Assembly: GCF_946481155.1 (NCBI RefSeq)
Contig: NZ_CAMLMK010000049.1
Span: 1 to 21,454, forward strand
Direction of reading: 5' to 3'
Origin: an uncultured Flavobacterium sp.
GTDB lineage: Bacteria > Bacteroidota > Bacteroidia > Flavobacteriales > Flavobacteriaceae
Length of the DNA stretch: 21,454 nt
Shown: positions 12,640 to 19,498 of the stretch, piece after piece
Position numbering within the stretch: position 1 is the stretch's first letter
Layout: each line of letters begins with the position of its first letter
Made by a program: the position numbers and the translations under genes
The notes under the pieces: model-generated
Databases searched by the model: none
The model's input: only the letters and a program-made list of their open reading frames with translations
Told to the model about the DNA's origin: nothing

Positions 12640-14223
12640 TTAATTTATTAAAGGCATTTTAATAGTAAAGGTACTTCCCTTACCTTTCTCACTTTCGACA
12701 AATATCTGACCGTTGTGGTCGTCTACAATTCTCTTTACATAAGCGAGTCCTAAACCGTGTCCTTTTACGTTATGAAGGTCACCTGTGTGTTCTCTGTAAA
12801 ACTTTTCAAATATTCTTTTTTGTGCCACTTTGCTCATTCCGGCGCCGTGGTCTCTTACTCTGATGAGGATAAAATCTTTTACATTCTCCGTACAGACAAG
12901 AATTCTTGGTGTGTCCGGCGAATATTTTATGGCATTATCCAATATGTTAACCATCACGTTTGTAAAGTGGACATCATTTAGTAAAATAGTTGTTCGCTTC
13001 GCATCCAGCTTACTGTTAATCTCTCCTCCTCTATCTTCAATAATCAGGTTGACGTGTTCGATAGCATCTTCAATAATATCGTGAACATTTGTTGGTTCTT
13101 TGTTGATTTCCAACTCTTTTCGATCCAATTTTGAAATTCGGAGTACGTTTTCCACCTGAGCGTGCATACGTTTGTTTTCGTCGCGAATCATCTGCAGGTA
13201 TCGTTGTACTTTTTCCCTATCCTCTATGATTTTTGGGTTTTTAATCGCGTCTAAGGCAAGATTAATGGTTGCAATAGGCGTTTTAAACTCGTGGGTCATA
13301 TTGTTGATGAAATCGGTCTTAATTTCCGAAATCTGTTTTTGCTTGATCAATTGGTTCAGCGCACTGAAATAGGCCACGATGATCACCAGGGTAAAAATCA
13401 GGGACAGCGATGTAATCCCTATCAATGATGAAAACAGGAATTTGCTTTTTTGAGGGAAACTTACCAGCAATTGGTATTTGTTCTCACTATCGTTATCTAC
13501 AAAAACCGGAATACTGTAGGTTGATTTTTTATCGTAATCGAAATTCTCCGATTTTACCTTTGTTGCTAAGCCATTGCTGTAGATTCCGAATTCGAACGGC
13601 GTTTTCACTCCGTATTCCCGTAATTCGTTTTCCAGCATCGCATTCAGGCGTTCTTTCGTGATTCTGTCCTGCAGCGGCTTTAAAGCGACAATATCCTTGA
13701 AGTAAATTTCGAACTGCGCTTTGTCCAGGATATCCAGCGTTCCTGATTTTTCGATAGTGATATCAGGTGCGGCAGATTTCTGGATGGCGGAATTGTCAAT
13801 AATGCTTCCGTTGAATATTTCGGTTTTTCGCTTGGCTACAAAACTTTTCAGTGGAACCGAGTCGGCATTTTTATCAAAGAACGAACTTGTTAAATTATAA
13901 TCTTCCGAAACGATCGTATTGGAGTAAATGACCTGCTCATTTGTTTTCGGGTCACGCTCCACGAAGAAGTACTCTTTTAAGTCACTTTGTCGAGGCGCTT
14001 TACCAATACTGTCTTTCAGTTTATTGTACTTTCTGTAGAATTCAAACGCTTCCTGTTGCTGCAGTTTGTTGGCTACATTTCCTACAACCTGCTGCACATG
14101 ATATTTAAACTGTTCCTCGTTGTTTTTGTAAGAAGTATCGATCCAATACAACTGTACTAGAATTATCCCCAGAAGAGATAAACTCATTAAGACAACAAGT
14201 AATCGGAAACGCGTTTTATTCAT
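12640..14223 (-). CDS. Sensor histidine kinase (RprX-like)
   Basis: A 527-aa inner-membrane sensor kinase. TM1 (about residues 7-27) and TM2 (about 263-287) enclose a periplasmic sensor domain of about 230 residues with no recognisable fold. The HisKA box MTHEFKTPIATI carries the phosphorylated H311. The ATPase domain has the N box NVMVNILDNAIKYSPD, the G1 box RDHGAGM, the F box FEKFYREHTGD and the G2 box GHGLGLAYV. I use the ATG at 14223; a TTG one codon earlier is also in frame. A TAATTTTG box (14236-14229, minus strand) lies 5 bp before the ATG, which would give a near-leaderless internal transcript. The gene sits 71 bp downstream of coaE and directly upstream of the regulator. Confidence 0.93.
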   Translation of the reverse strand: MNKTRFRLLVVLMSLSLLGIILVQLYWIDTSYKNNEEQFKYHVQQVVGNVANKLQQQEAFEFYRKYNKLKDSIGKAPRQSDLKEYFFVERDPKTNEQVIYSNTIVSEDYNLTSSFFDKNADSVPLKSFVAKRKTEIFNGSIIDNSAIQKSAAPDITIEKSGTLDILDKAQFEIYFKDIVALKPLQDRITKERLNAMLENELREYGVKTPFEFGIYSNGLATKVKSENFDYDKKSTYSIPVFVDNDSENKYQLLVSFPQKSKFLFSSLIGITSLSLIFTLVIIVAYFSALNQLIKQKQISEIKTDFINNMTHEFKTPIATINLALDAIKNPKIIEDREKVQRYLQMIRDENKRMHAQVENVLRISKLDRKELEINKEPTNVHDIIEDAIEHVNLIIEDRGGEINSKLDAKRTTILLNDVHFTNVMVNILDNAIKYSPDTPRILVCTENVKDFILIRVRDHGAGMSKVAQKRIFEKFYREHTGDLHNVKGHGLGLAYVKRIVDDHNGQIFVESEKGKGSTFTIKMPLIN

Positions 14224-14294
14224 CAAAACAAAATTAACATTTTAACATTTAGACCTTAAAAATATTAACCAAAGATTAACATCTCCTTTAGTTT

Positions 14295-14879
14295 TTACAT
14301 TTCATTCAATTTTTTAAGAATTTCACTGACTTTTTGTTTAGATTCTTTAAAATCAGTGTTTTGAATTACAAAATCGCTTAAAGCGATTTTCTTTTCGTCG
14401 GGCCATTGATGGTTCATTCGCTCTGAAACCTGCTCTTTTGTTACCTTATCACGATTCATAACTCTTTGAATACGAACCTCTTCCGGCGCAGTCACCACAA
14501 TTATTTTATCACAATCTTTATAGGTTCCGCTTTCGAAAAGAATTGCTGCTTCTTTTATGACAAAAGGTTTATCCTTATGTGCATTTACCCATGCCAGGAA
14601 GTGCTTTTTTACTTCGGGGTGGATGACGCTGTTCAGTTTTTTTAATTTTTCCGGTGCCGAGAAAACGAGATCCGCAATTAATTTTCGGTTTAAGGCATTG
14701 TTTTCCATTACATTTTCATCGAAGACCGCCTGAACTTTTTGGATAATTTCAGGATCATCCATCAGTTTTCTAGCTTCTTCATCGGCAATATAGACCGGAA
14801 CACCGAATTCTTTGAAGTATCCGGCGATAGTAGACTTTCCGCTACCAATTCCGCCTGTAAGTCCGATAATCTTTGTCAT
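14295..14879 (-). CDS. coaE: Dephospho-CoA kinase
   Basis: CoaE phosphorylates the 3'-hydroxyl of dephospho-CoA, the last step of coenzyme A synthesis, in the cytoplasm. The P-loop GGIGSGKST spans residues 9-17. Other family marks are GVPVYIADEEARKLM (about 26-40), where the aspartate contacts substrate, the VIHPEVKKHF segment, AILFESG near residue 112 and the RVMNRDKVTKEQ region. The 194-aa length is normal. It starts 2 bp after the glycosyltransferase stop, so the two are almost certainly one transcript, and the two-component genes follow after 71 bp. The CoA gene has no evident functional tie to its neighbours. Confidence 0.96.
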   Translation of the reverse strand: MTKIIGLTGGIGSGKSTIAGYFKEFGVPVYIADEEARKLMDDPEIIQKVQAVFDENVMENNALNRKLIADLVFSAPEKLKKLNSVIHPEVKKHFLAWVNAHKDKPFVIKEAAILFESGTYKDCDKIIVVTAPEEVRIQRVMNRDKVTKEQVSERMNHQWPDEKKIALSDFVIQNTDFKESKQKVSEILKKLNEM

Positions 14880-14881
14880 AT

Positions 14882-15880
14882 TTATTTCCTGAAAAACAAT
14901 TCAGGGAAAGCTATTTCCGGCTTCACCCGCATTACTTTAACTTTTATAAACGATTGCAGAAAACCTACCCCGTAACCCACAAATTGAAACATTGCCGCAA
15001 TCATGGCAAGAAATCCGATCCATAAGCTCATATTTTCTATAGAGGCGATCCAGAACAGGACCAAAAAATAGGCTATGTATAGTTTGATAGGTATCGTAAA
15101 ACCGAATTGACTTAAAACCACTGCTGACACAAAACCTAAAAGAAAAAGTGTCGGAAGCCAAAACGTAATCTTACTGTGTTTCGGATACCATAAATCCAAA
15201 ATCGGTCTCGCCTTTCCGAATTTGTTTACCTGTTTGTAAAATTTTTCGAAATCAATCCTGCGTTTATGATATACAAATGAATCCTTAAAGAGTCTGGTTT
15301 TGTATCCCAATTTCCATAAACGAATGGATAAATCAGGATCTTCTCCCGGATGAATATTTCCAAATCCTCCCGAGGCTTCGAAAGCTTTTTTGGACAATCC
15401 CATGTTAAAACTTCTCGGTTGGAATTTTCCGATTTTTTCTGAACCACCGCGAATTCCCCCCGTTGTCAAAAACGAGGTCATCGTAAAATTTATTGCTTTC
15501 TGAACCGAGGAAAACGAATCCAGGGCGTTATCGGGTCCTCCAAAACAATCCACATATTCTTTTTTAAGATGAGCATCGACGGAAGCCAGATAATTCGCCG
15601 GTAAGATACAATCGGAATCCAAAATCAGGAAATAGCTTCCCATCGCATGTTTCATTCCGAAGTTTCTGGAATCTCCGGGACCCGAATTGGGTTTATCGAA
15701 ATATGAAATAAATAATTTGCTTTCATATTTTTTAGTGACTTCATCGCAGGGAATTGTAGAACCATCTTCGACGACAACTACTTCGAAATCTTCATGATAA
15801 TTCTGTTCCGCCAGACTTTTCAGCAGTTCTTCTATTTCATCAGGACGGTTATAAACCGGAATAATAAATGAAAAATACAT
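14882..15880 (-). CDS. Glycosyltransferase family 2, membrane-anchored
   Basis: A 332-aa family 2 (GT-A) glycosyltransferase, using a nucleotide sugar to build a cell-surface glycan or glycolipid; the exact acceptor is unknown. The N terminus has FIIPVYNRPDE and VVVVEDGST (about residues 31-42). The metal-binding DSD motif is in LILDSDCILP near residue 90. GEDPDLSIRLWKLGYK near residues 189-204 contains the acidic catalytic-base region. The C-terminal hundred residues hold several hydrophobic segments (about 240-262, 265-285 and 290-315), which anchor the enzyme in the inner membrane with its active site in the cytoplasm. A perfect TATCTTTG promoter box lies about 21 bp upstream, making this the first gene of the operon with coaE. 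Confidence 0.9.
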   Translation of the reverse strand: MYFSFIIPVYNRPDEIEELLKSLAEQNYHEDFEVVVVEDGSTIPCDEVTKKYESKLFISYFDKPNSGPGDSRNFGMKHAMGSYFLILDSDCILPANYLASVDAHLKKEYVDCFGGPDNALDSFSSVQKAINFTMTSFLTTGGIRGGSEKIGKFQPRSFNMGLSKKAFEASGGFGNIHPGEDPDLSIRLWKLGYKTRLFKDSFVYHKRRIDFEKFYKQVNKFGKARPILDLWYPKHSKITFWLPTLFLLGFVSAVVLSQFGFTIPIKLYIAYFLVLFWIASIENMSLWIGFLAMIAAMFQFVGYGVGFLQSFIKVKVMRVKPEIAFPELFFRK

Positions 15881-15900
15881 TTTTGGAAATATAATTTTAA

Positions 15901-15908
15901 CAAAGATA
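15901..15908 (-). promoter_or_regulatory. Predicted -7 box of the glycosyltransferase-coaE operon
   Basis: TATCTTTG on the minus strand matches TAnnTTTG perfectly and lies 20 bp before the ATG at 15880. It sits just downstream of the terminator of the preceding T9SS gene, as expected for a new transcription unit. No -33 TTG stands out. Confidence 0.55.
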
Positions 15909-15921
15909 ACGCTATAAAAAT

Positions 15922-15950
15922 AAAAAAACCACCTGAAATAGGTGGCTTTT
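15922..15950 (-). terminator. Intrinsic terminator of the 366-aa T9SS gene
   Basis: On the minus strand GCCACCT, loop ATTTC and AGGTGG(T) form a stable stem followed by T7. It lies 25-50 bp after the stop codon at 15975. A T-run on the other strand means it may work in both directions. Confidence 0.85.
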
Positions 15951-15974
15951 AAAAATATTTTTAGCCGAAATATA

Positions 15975-17075
15975 TTAGTGTTTTACGACTTTGATTGTTT
16001 TGGTATTTCCGCCGCTATTTACTTTTACGATATAGTTTCCGGATAATAAACGTGACATGTCTAAATGGGCTTCTGTTGCGTTTATCGATTCAGATAAAAC
16101 TTCTTGTCCTAACATATTATAAATTGCTACTAAAGTTATTTCAGTTGCGTTAGACAAATTAAGTGTATTTCTAACCGGATTTGGGTAGGCTTTAAACTCA
16201 TTAGAAATAAAACTATCTGAAGCTAAAGTTGTGTTGGTCACTATTCTTAAACAAAATGTACCTTCAAAAGAAGCATCATAGCCAGAAACCCTGACATAAT
16301 AAGTCTGTCCCGCAGTCACAGCAATATTTGTCAATAGAGAATTCCATGAGAAACCGTTGCTTAATACTGTTGTTCCGCTGTCCTGATCGCAACCAACTTC
16401 GACCAATGTACCGCAGGTTCCCGAGTACAAAGCCACTTCGGTATCAACCAGGGTACCGCCTGTAAAATCGGTTGACACATTTACGGTTGCAGTTGTGGCT
16501 GGCACTATAAAAGAAAACCACACATCATTTTCACCGTATTCGAAACATGTCGCGGCTGCTATACCTGAATCTGTAGCATTTTCATTTGACCCGTTAGTAT
16601 TCGCACCATTACAAAAAGTGGAATCAACATTTAAAGACACTGCATTGGCGCATTCATCATTTGCAGGTGGCGGGGGCGGAACACATGACGCCGATACACA
16701 TTGCAGGGTGGTAACGCGACATTCTTCCTCTTCGTCACAGGCATTGCTTACGAATATATGAAACCTTATTATATTGACAGTCATATTGTTAACTGTAAGA
16801 GGCGAAACACCGCTTGCAATTACAGTATTGGAGTCATTTGTTATGGTTATATAATTACCGGCACCGCCCGTGGAAGTAAACTGATAATTATTACCGATTA
16901 TAATATTGGTAATCCTGGAATATTCACCAGCATAATTACAGTTAGTAATTTGCTGAACTGTGCCTTCATTTTCAGAGATCACGTCGCCGGAGGGATATTG
17001 ACTTGTTGCTATGCATTGCGCGGAAGAAAGAATTCCAGTAAGCATGAACCAAATCAATAGAGTAATTTTTTTCAT
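15975..17075 (-). CDS. T9SS-secreted protein with PPC-like domain (366 aa)
   Basis: A secreted or surface protein. Residues 1-19 are a signal peptide ending LSSAQ. An N-terminal beta-rich module (about 20-135) has CNYAGEYSRITNIIIGNNYQF. A PPPPP linker (about residue 134) leads to a domain beginning NDECANAVSLNV and continuing GENDVWFSFIVPATTATVNV and VALYSGTCGTLVEVGC; this resembles pre-peptidase C-terminal (PPC) domains common in flavobacterial secreted proteins. The last 75 residues form a type A T9SS sorting domain (KAYPNPVRNTLNL, IYNMLGQEVL, GNYIVKV). Its sorting domain resembles those of the next two genes but the rest is distinct. The function is unknown; adhesion is a guess. It has its own terminator, and an imperfect TAAATTTA box lies upstream (about 17082-17089). 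Confidence 0.88.
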   Translation of the reverse strand: MKKITLLIWFMLTGILSSAQCIATSQYPSGDVISENEGTVQQITNCNYAGEYSRITNIIIGNNYQFTSTGGAGNYITITNDSNTVIASGVSPLTVNNMTVNIIRFHIFVSNACDEEEECRVTTLQCVSASCVPPPPPANDECANAVSLNVDSTFCNGANTNGSNENATDSGIAAATCFEYGENDVWFSFIVPATTATVNVSTDFTGGTLVDTEVALYSGTCGTLVEVGCDQDSGTTVLSNGFSWNSLLTNIAVTAGQTYYVRVSGYDASFEGTFCLRIVTNTTLASDSFISNEFKAYPNPVRNTLNLSNATEITLVAIYNMLGQEVLSESINATEAHLDMSRLLSGNYIVKVNSGGNTKTIKVVKH

Positions 17076-17165
17076 ATGCTTTTTGTTTTAAATTTAGTGA
17101 TTTTTTTTGACTCTTTCAGGTTCATTCATCTGTAATTCAAGACAATACAACGATTTACTGCACAA

Positions 17166-17189
17166 AAAAAGGTGATCCGAAGACCACCT
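17166..17189 (-). terminator. Intrinsic terminator of the 721-aa T9SS gene
   Basis: On the minus strand GGTGGTC, loop TTCG and GATCACC pair (one G-T) and are followed by T7. The position is 25-50 bp past the stop codon at 17213. Confidence 0.85.
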
Positions 17190-17212
17190 TTTAAAATAAA
17201 AGTATAAAATGC

Positions 17213-19378
17213 TTATTGCTTAATCACTTTAATTGTTTTAGTAACGCCATCAGCAGTTACCTTAACGATATAATTTCCTGCATTGAGACCAGTCATGTCT
17301 ACTTGTCCTTGTGCAACATTTAACGTTTTAGCCATTACTTTTTGGCCTAACATATTGTAAACTTCCACTGAAGAAATTTCTGTTTTATAAGACAAATTCA
17401 ATACATTTTTCACTGGATTCGGATAAGCTACAAAAGAAGCAGAATCAAAAGAACCCGTACTTAATGAAGCATCGTAAGCCGAGATTTTAAATGTTCCAAC
17501 GGTGCCTCCGCCATACTCCCATACATTTACATATAAAACTTCGCCAGGTGTTCTCCCTGTTAATGAGGATAAAGAGAAAAACCCGTCAGCACTTGAGTCA
17601 TCATCACAAGAAACAAGGGATAAAGCACCACAGGCTCCGCTATAAACTGCTAATCCCATATCAGTAATAGCACTTCCGCCAGCAGTATCATTATTAGTTT
17701 CAATCGTTAATGATCCTGAAGCAGGAATAGTTACTGAATACCATACATCTCCACCAGCGAAACTTGCACAACCTGGTGCCGGAGGGTTAGAATTTGAAGC
17801 TCCCTGATTCGTTCCTATAACCTGATTATCTGTAAATACGCCACCTGCAGTAAGTGCGATAGCGGCAGCACAGTCATCATTTGAAGGAGGCGTAGCCAAT
17901 GTTGTAAAAGAAACTGTAGACCATGTACTGAATGTTCCTCCACAATCAGTTCTCACATGTAGATAATAAGTCGTTAATGGCGTTAATCCAGAAGCATTAT
18001 AAGTTGTACTTGTTGTTGGAGTACCAGCTCCTGCCGGATTACCTGCAACCTGATCAATAACATATTGATAATTACCTGTTGTAACACTCCAAGAGATATC
18101 AGCAGATGTGTCTGTAAGGTTACTTACGACCAATCCAACTGGTTCTGCACAAGATGGCGTAAGTCTTAATTCAAAATTATCCACAGAGAAATCAATATCT
18201 GCAGCACCGTCTGCAGCACCTTCTACCGCTCTAAAAGCGAAACGAACATTTTGTCCTGCATAGGCATCTAAATCGATGATATTTGTAGTTCCTAAATTAG
18301 ATGGAACGTTTGTATCATTATAAGTATAAAGTACAGTCCAGTTTGTAGTTCCTGTAGAAACTAAAACTTCTACGAAATCATCAGCTTCCCACGCTGTTGT
18401 AGGCGCATTTGTAGAAGCATATTGTGTTGCAGCAGCATCAAATTTAAGTTCATAACCGGTTGCAGGTATGTTAAATAACGGAGAAACAACCCAATCATTA
18501 GCTGAAGCTAAATAAAGATTGTAGTTAATCGCTCCCGCTGATCCTACGTTACCAAAACCATCCGCACCCCAGCTGCTTCCTCCAAATGTTGCAGGACCTG
18601 CTGTTAAATCGCCGTTATCCGCTTCCTGCCAACAGCCTGGTAAGAATGTTGCGAAATTTTCTACTGCCGGAGCAGCTATTGTACCGCAAGTAGTAAAACT
18701 TGATTCTGTACAACCAACCGCATTACCTACTCCATTATAAGCAACAACAGTTACATAATAAGTAGTTCCGGCTGATAAAGCTCCTAAATCATGAGTTAAT
18801 ACATTTCCAACATCAAACATATTCAAGACGTTAGTCCCACCTGGAGTTGTTCCAACATTCAGTTTATAGCCTGTAGCTCCACCCGGCGCAACAGGCCATG
18901 ATATTACAGATGTCATCACACTCACCGCTCCGTTAGCCGGAGCACTTAAAGTAGTACAACCCGGAACAGCACTAGGAGTAAAGGTTACTTCAACATCGAT
19001 AGTAATTGTTACTCCATCCGAATATGCATCGTCATCGTGCGATGTTATTGTAAGAGTAGTAAACCCAGTAATATCAATATCGTTAAAATCTCCGGCACAA
19101 CCGGTAATTACAGGTCCGCCATCAATAGAAAGATCAAAACCATACCAGCTTGATCCATCAGCAGCACAAAAGCCGGAAGTTAAACTTCCTGCCGCGTTAG
19201 TTAATTTTAAGCTGGTTGCAGGATTCACGCCGTTACAAGTAAGATCTGCAGCATTAATAGTTAGAACCGTTGGGTCGTCATCAGAACCAGAAATGGTAAA
19301 GGTCTGATTACAGGTAGATTGCGCACTAATTTGCCAACCTGCCATAAAAAGCAAAAGCAGTAAAGTAATTTTTTTCAT
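17213..19378 (-). CDS. T9SS-secreted modular adhesin-like protein (721 aa)
   Basis: A large secreted or cell-surface protein. Residues 1-20 are a signal peptide (ending QISAQ). Residues 21-138 form an acidic beta-rich module with SDDDP and TSHDDDAYSDG, possibly calcium-binding; I do not recognise it. Then come a fibronectin type III-like repeat (about 139-231), a choice-of-anchor J/cleaved-adhesin domain (about 232-410, with CWQEADNGD, YELKFDAAATQY and DIDFSVDNFELRL), a second fibronectin III repeat (about 411-500), a PPC-like domain (about 502-640, GGDVWYSVTIPASGSL) and a type A T9SS sorting domain (about 645-721, AYPNPVKNVLNLSY, EVYNMLGQKV). From residue 139 on it closely matches the neighbour at 19499. 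The role is probably adhesion or glycan binding, by inference only. Confidence 0.9.
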   Translation of the reverse strand: MKKITLLLLLFMAGWQISAQSTCNQTFTISGSDDDPTVLTINAADLTCNGVNPATSLKLTNAAGSLTSGFCAADGSSWYGFDLSIDGGPVITGCAGDFNDIDITGFTTLTITSHDDDAYSDGVTITIDVEVTFTPSAVPGCTTLSAPANGAVSVMTSVISWPVAPGGATGYKLNVGTTPGGTNVLNMFDVGNVLTHDLGALSAGTTYYVTVVAYNGVGNAVGCTESSFTTCGTIAAPAVENFATFLPGCWQEADNGDLTAGPATFGGSSWGADGFGNVGSAGAINYNLYLASANDWVVSPLFNIPATGYELKFDAAATQYASTNAPTTAWEADDFVEVLVSTGTTNWTVLYTYNDTNVPSNLGTTNIIDLDAYAGQNVRFAFRAVEGAADGAADIDFSVDNFELRLTPSCAEPVGLVVSNLTDTSADISWSVTTGNYQYVIDQVAGNPAGAGTPTTSTTYNASGLTPLTTYYLHVRTDCGGTFSTWSTVSFTTLATPPSNDDCAAAIALTAGGVFTDNQVIGTNQGASNSNPPAPGCASFAGGDVWYSVTIPASGSLTIETNNDTAGGSAITDMGLAVYSGACGALSLVSCDDDSSADGFFSLSSLTGRTPGEVLYVNVWEYGGGTVGTFKISAYDASLSTGSFDSASFVAYPNPVKNVLNLSYKTEISSVEVYNMLGQKVMAKTLNVAQGQVDMTGLNAGNYIVKVTADGVTKTIKVIKQ

Positions 19379-19450
19379 AAGTTTTTATTGATAATTTTCC
19401 GCCAAGTTATAACAAAAATGCTTTTTTTTGGAAGAAAAATGTGAAAAAAA

Positions 19451-19482
19451 CAAAAAAAGACGGCAAAAGCCGTCTTTTTAAC
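19451..19482 (-). terminator. Intrinsic terminator of the right-edge T9SS gene
   Basis: AAAAGACGGC, loop AAAA and GCCGTCTTTTT make a perfect stem with A and T tracts on both sides. It lies just after the stop codon at 19499 in the minus direction. The symmetry would let it work in both directions. The remaining DNA up to 19378 is the promoter region of the next gene; no clean TAnnTTTG box was found. Confidence 0.9.
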
Positions 19483-19498
19483 AAAAAAGTAAAAAAAC

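Noticed and set aside
16495..17060. Plus-strand open frames inside the 366-aa T9SS gene
   Set aside because: They are antisense to a gene with a clear signal peptide and sorting domain, and their translations look random.
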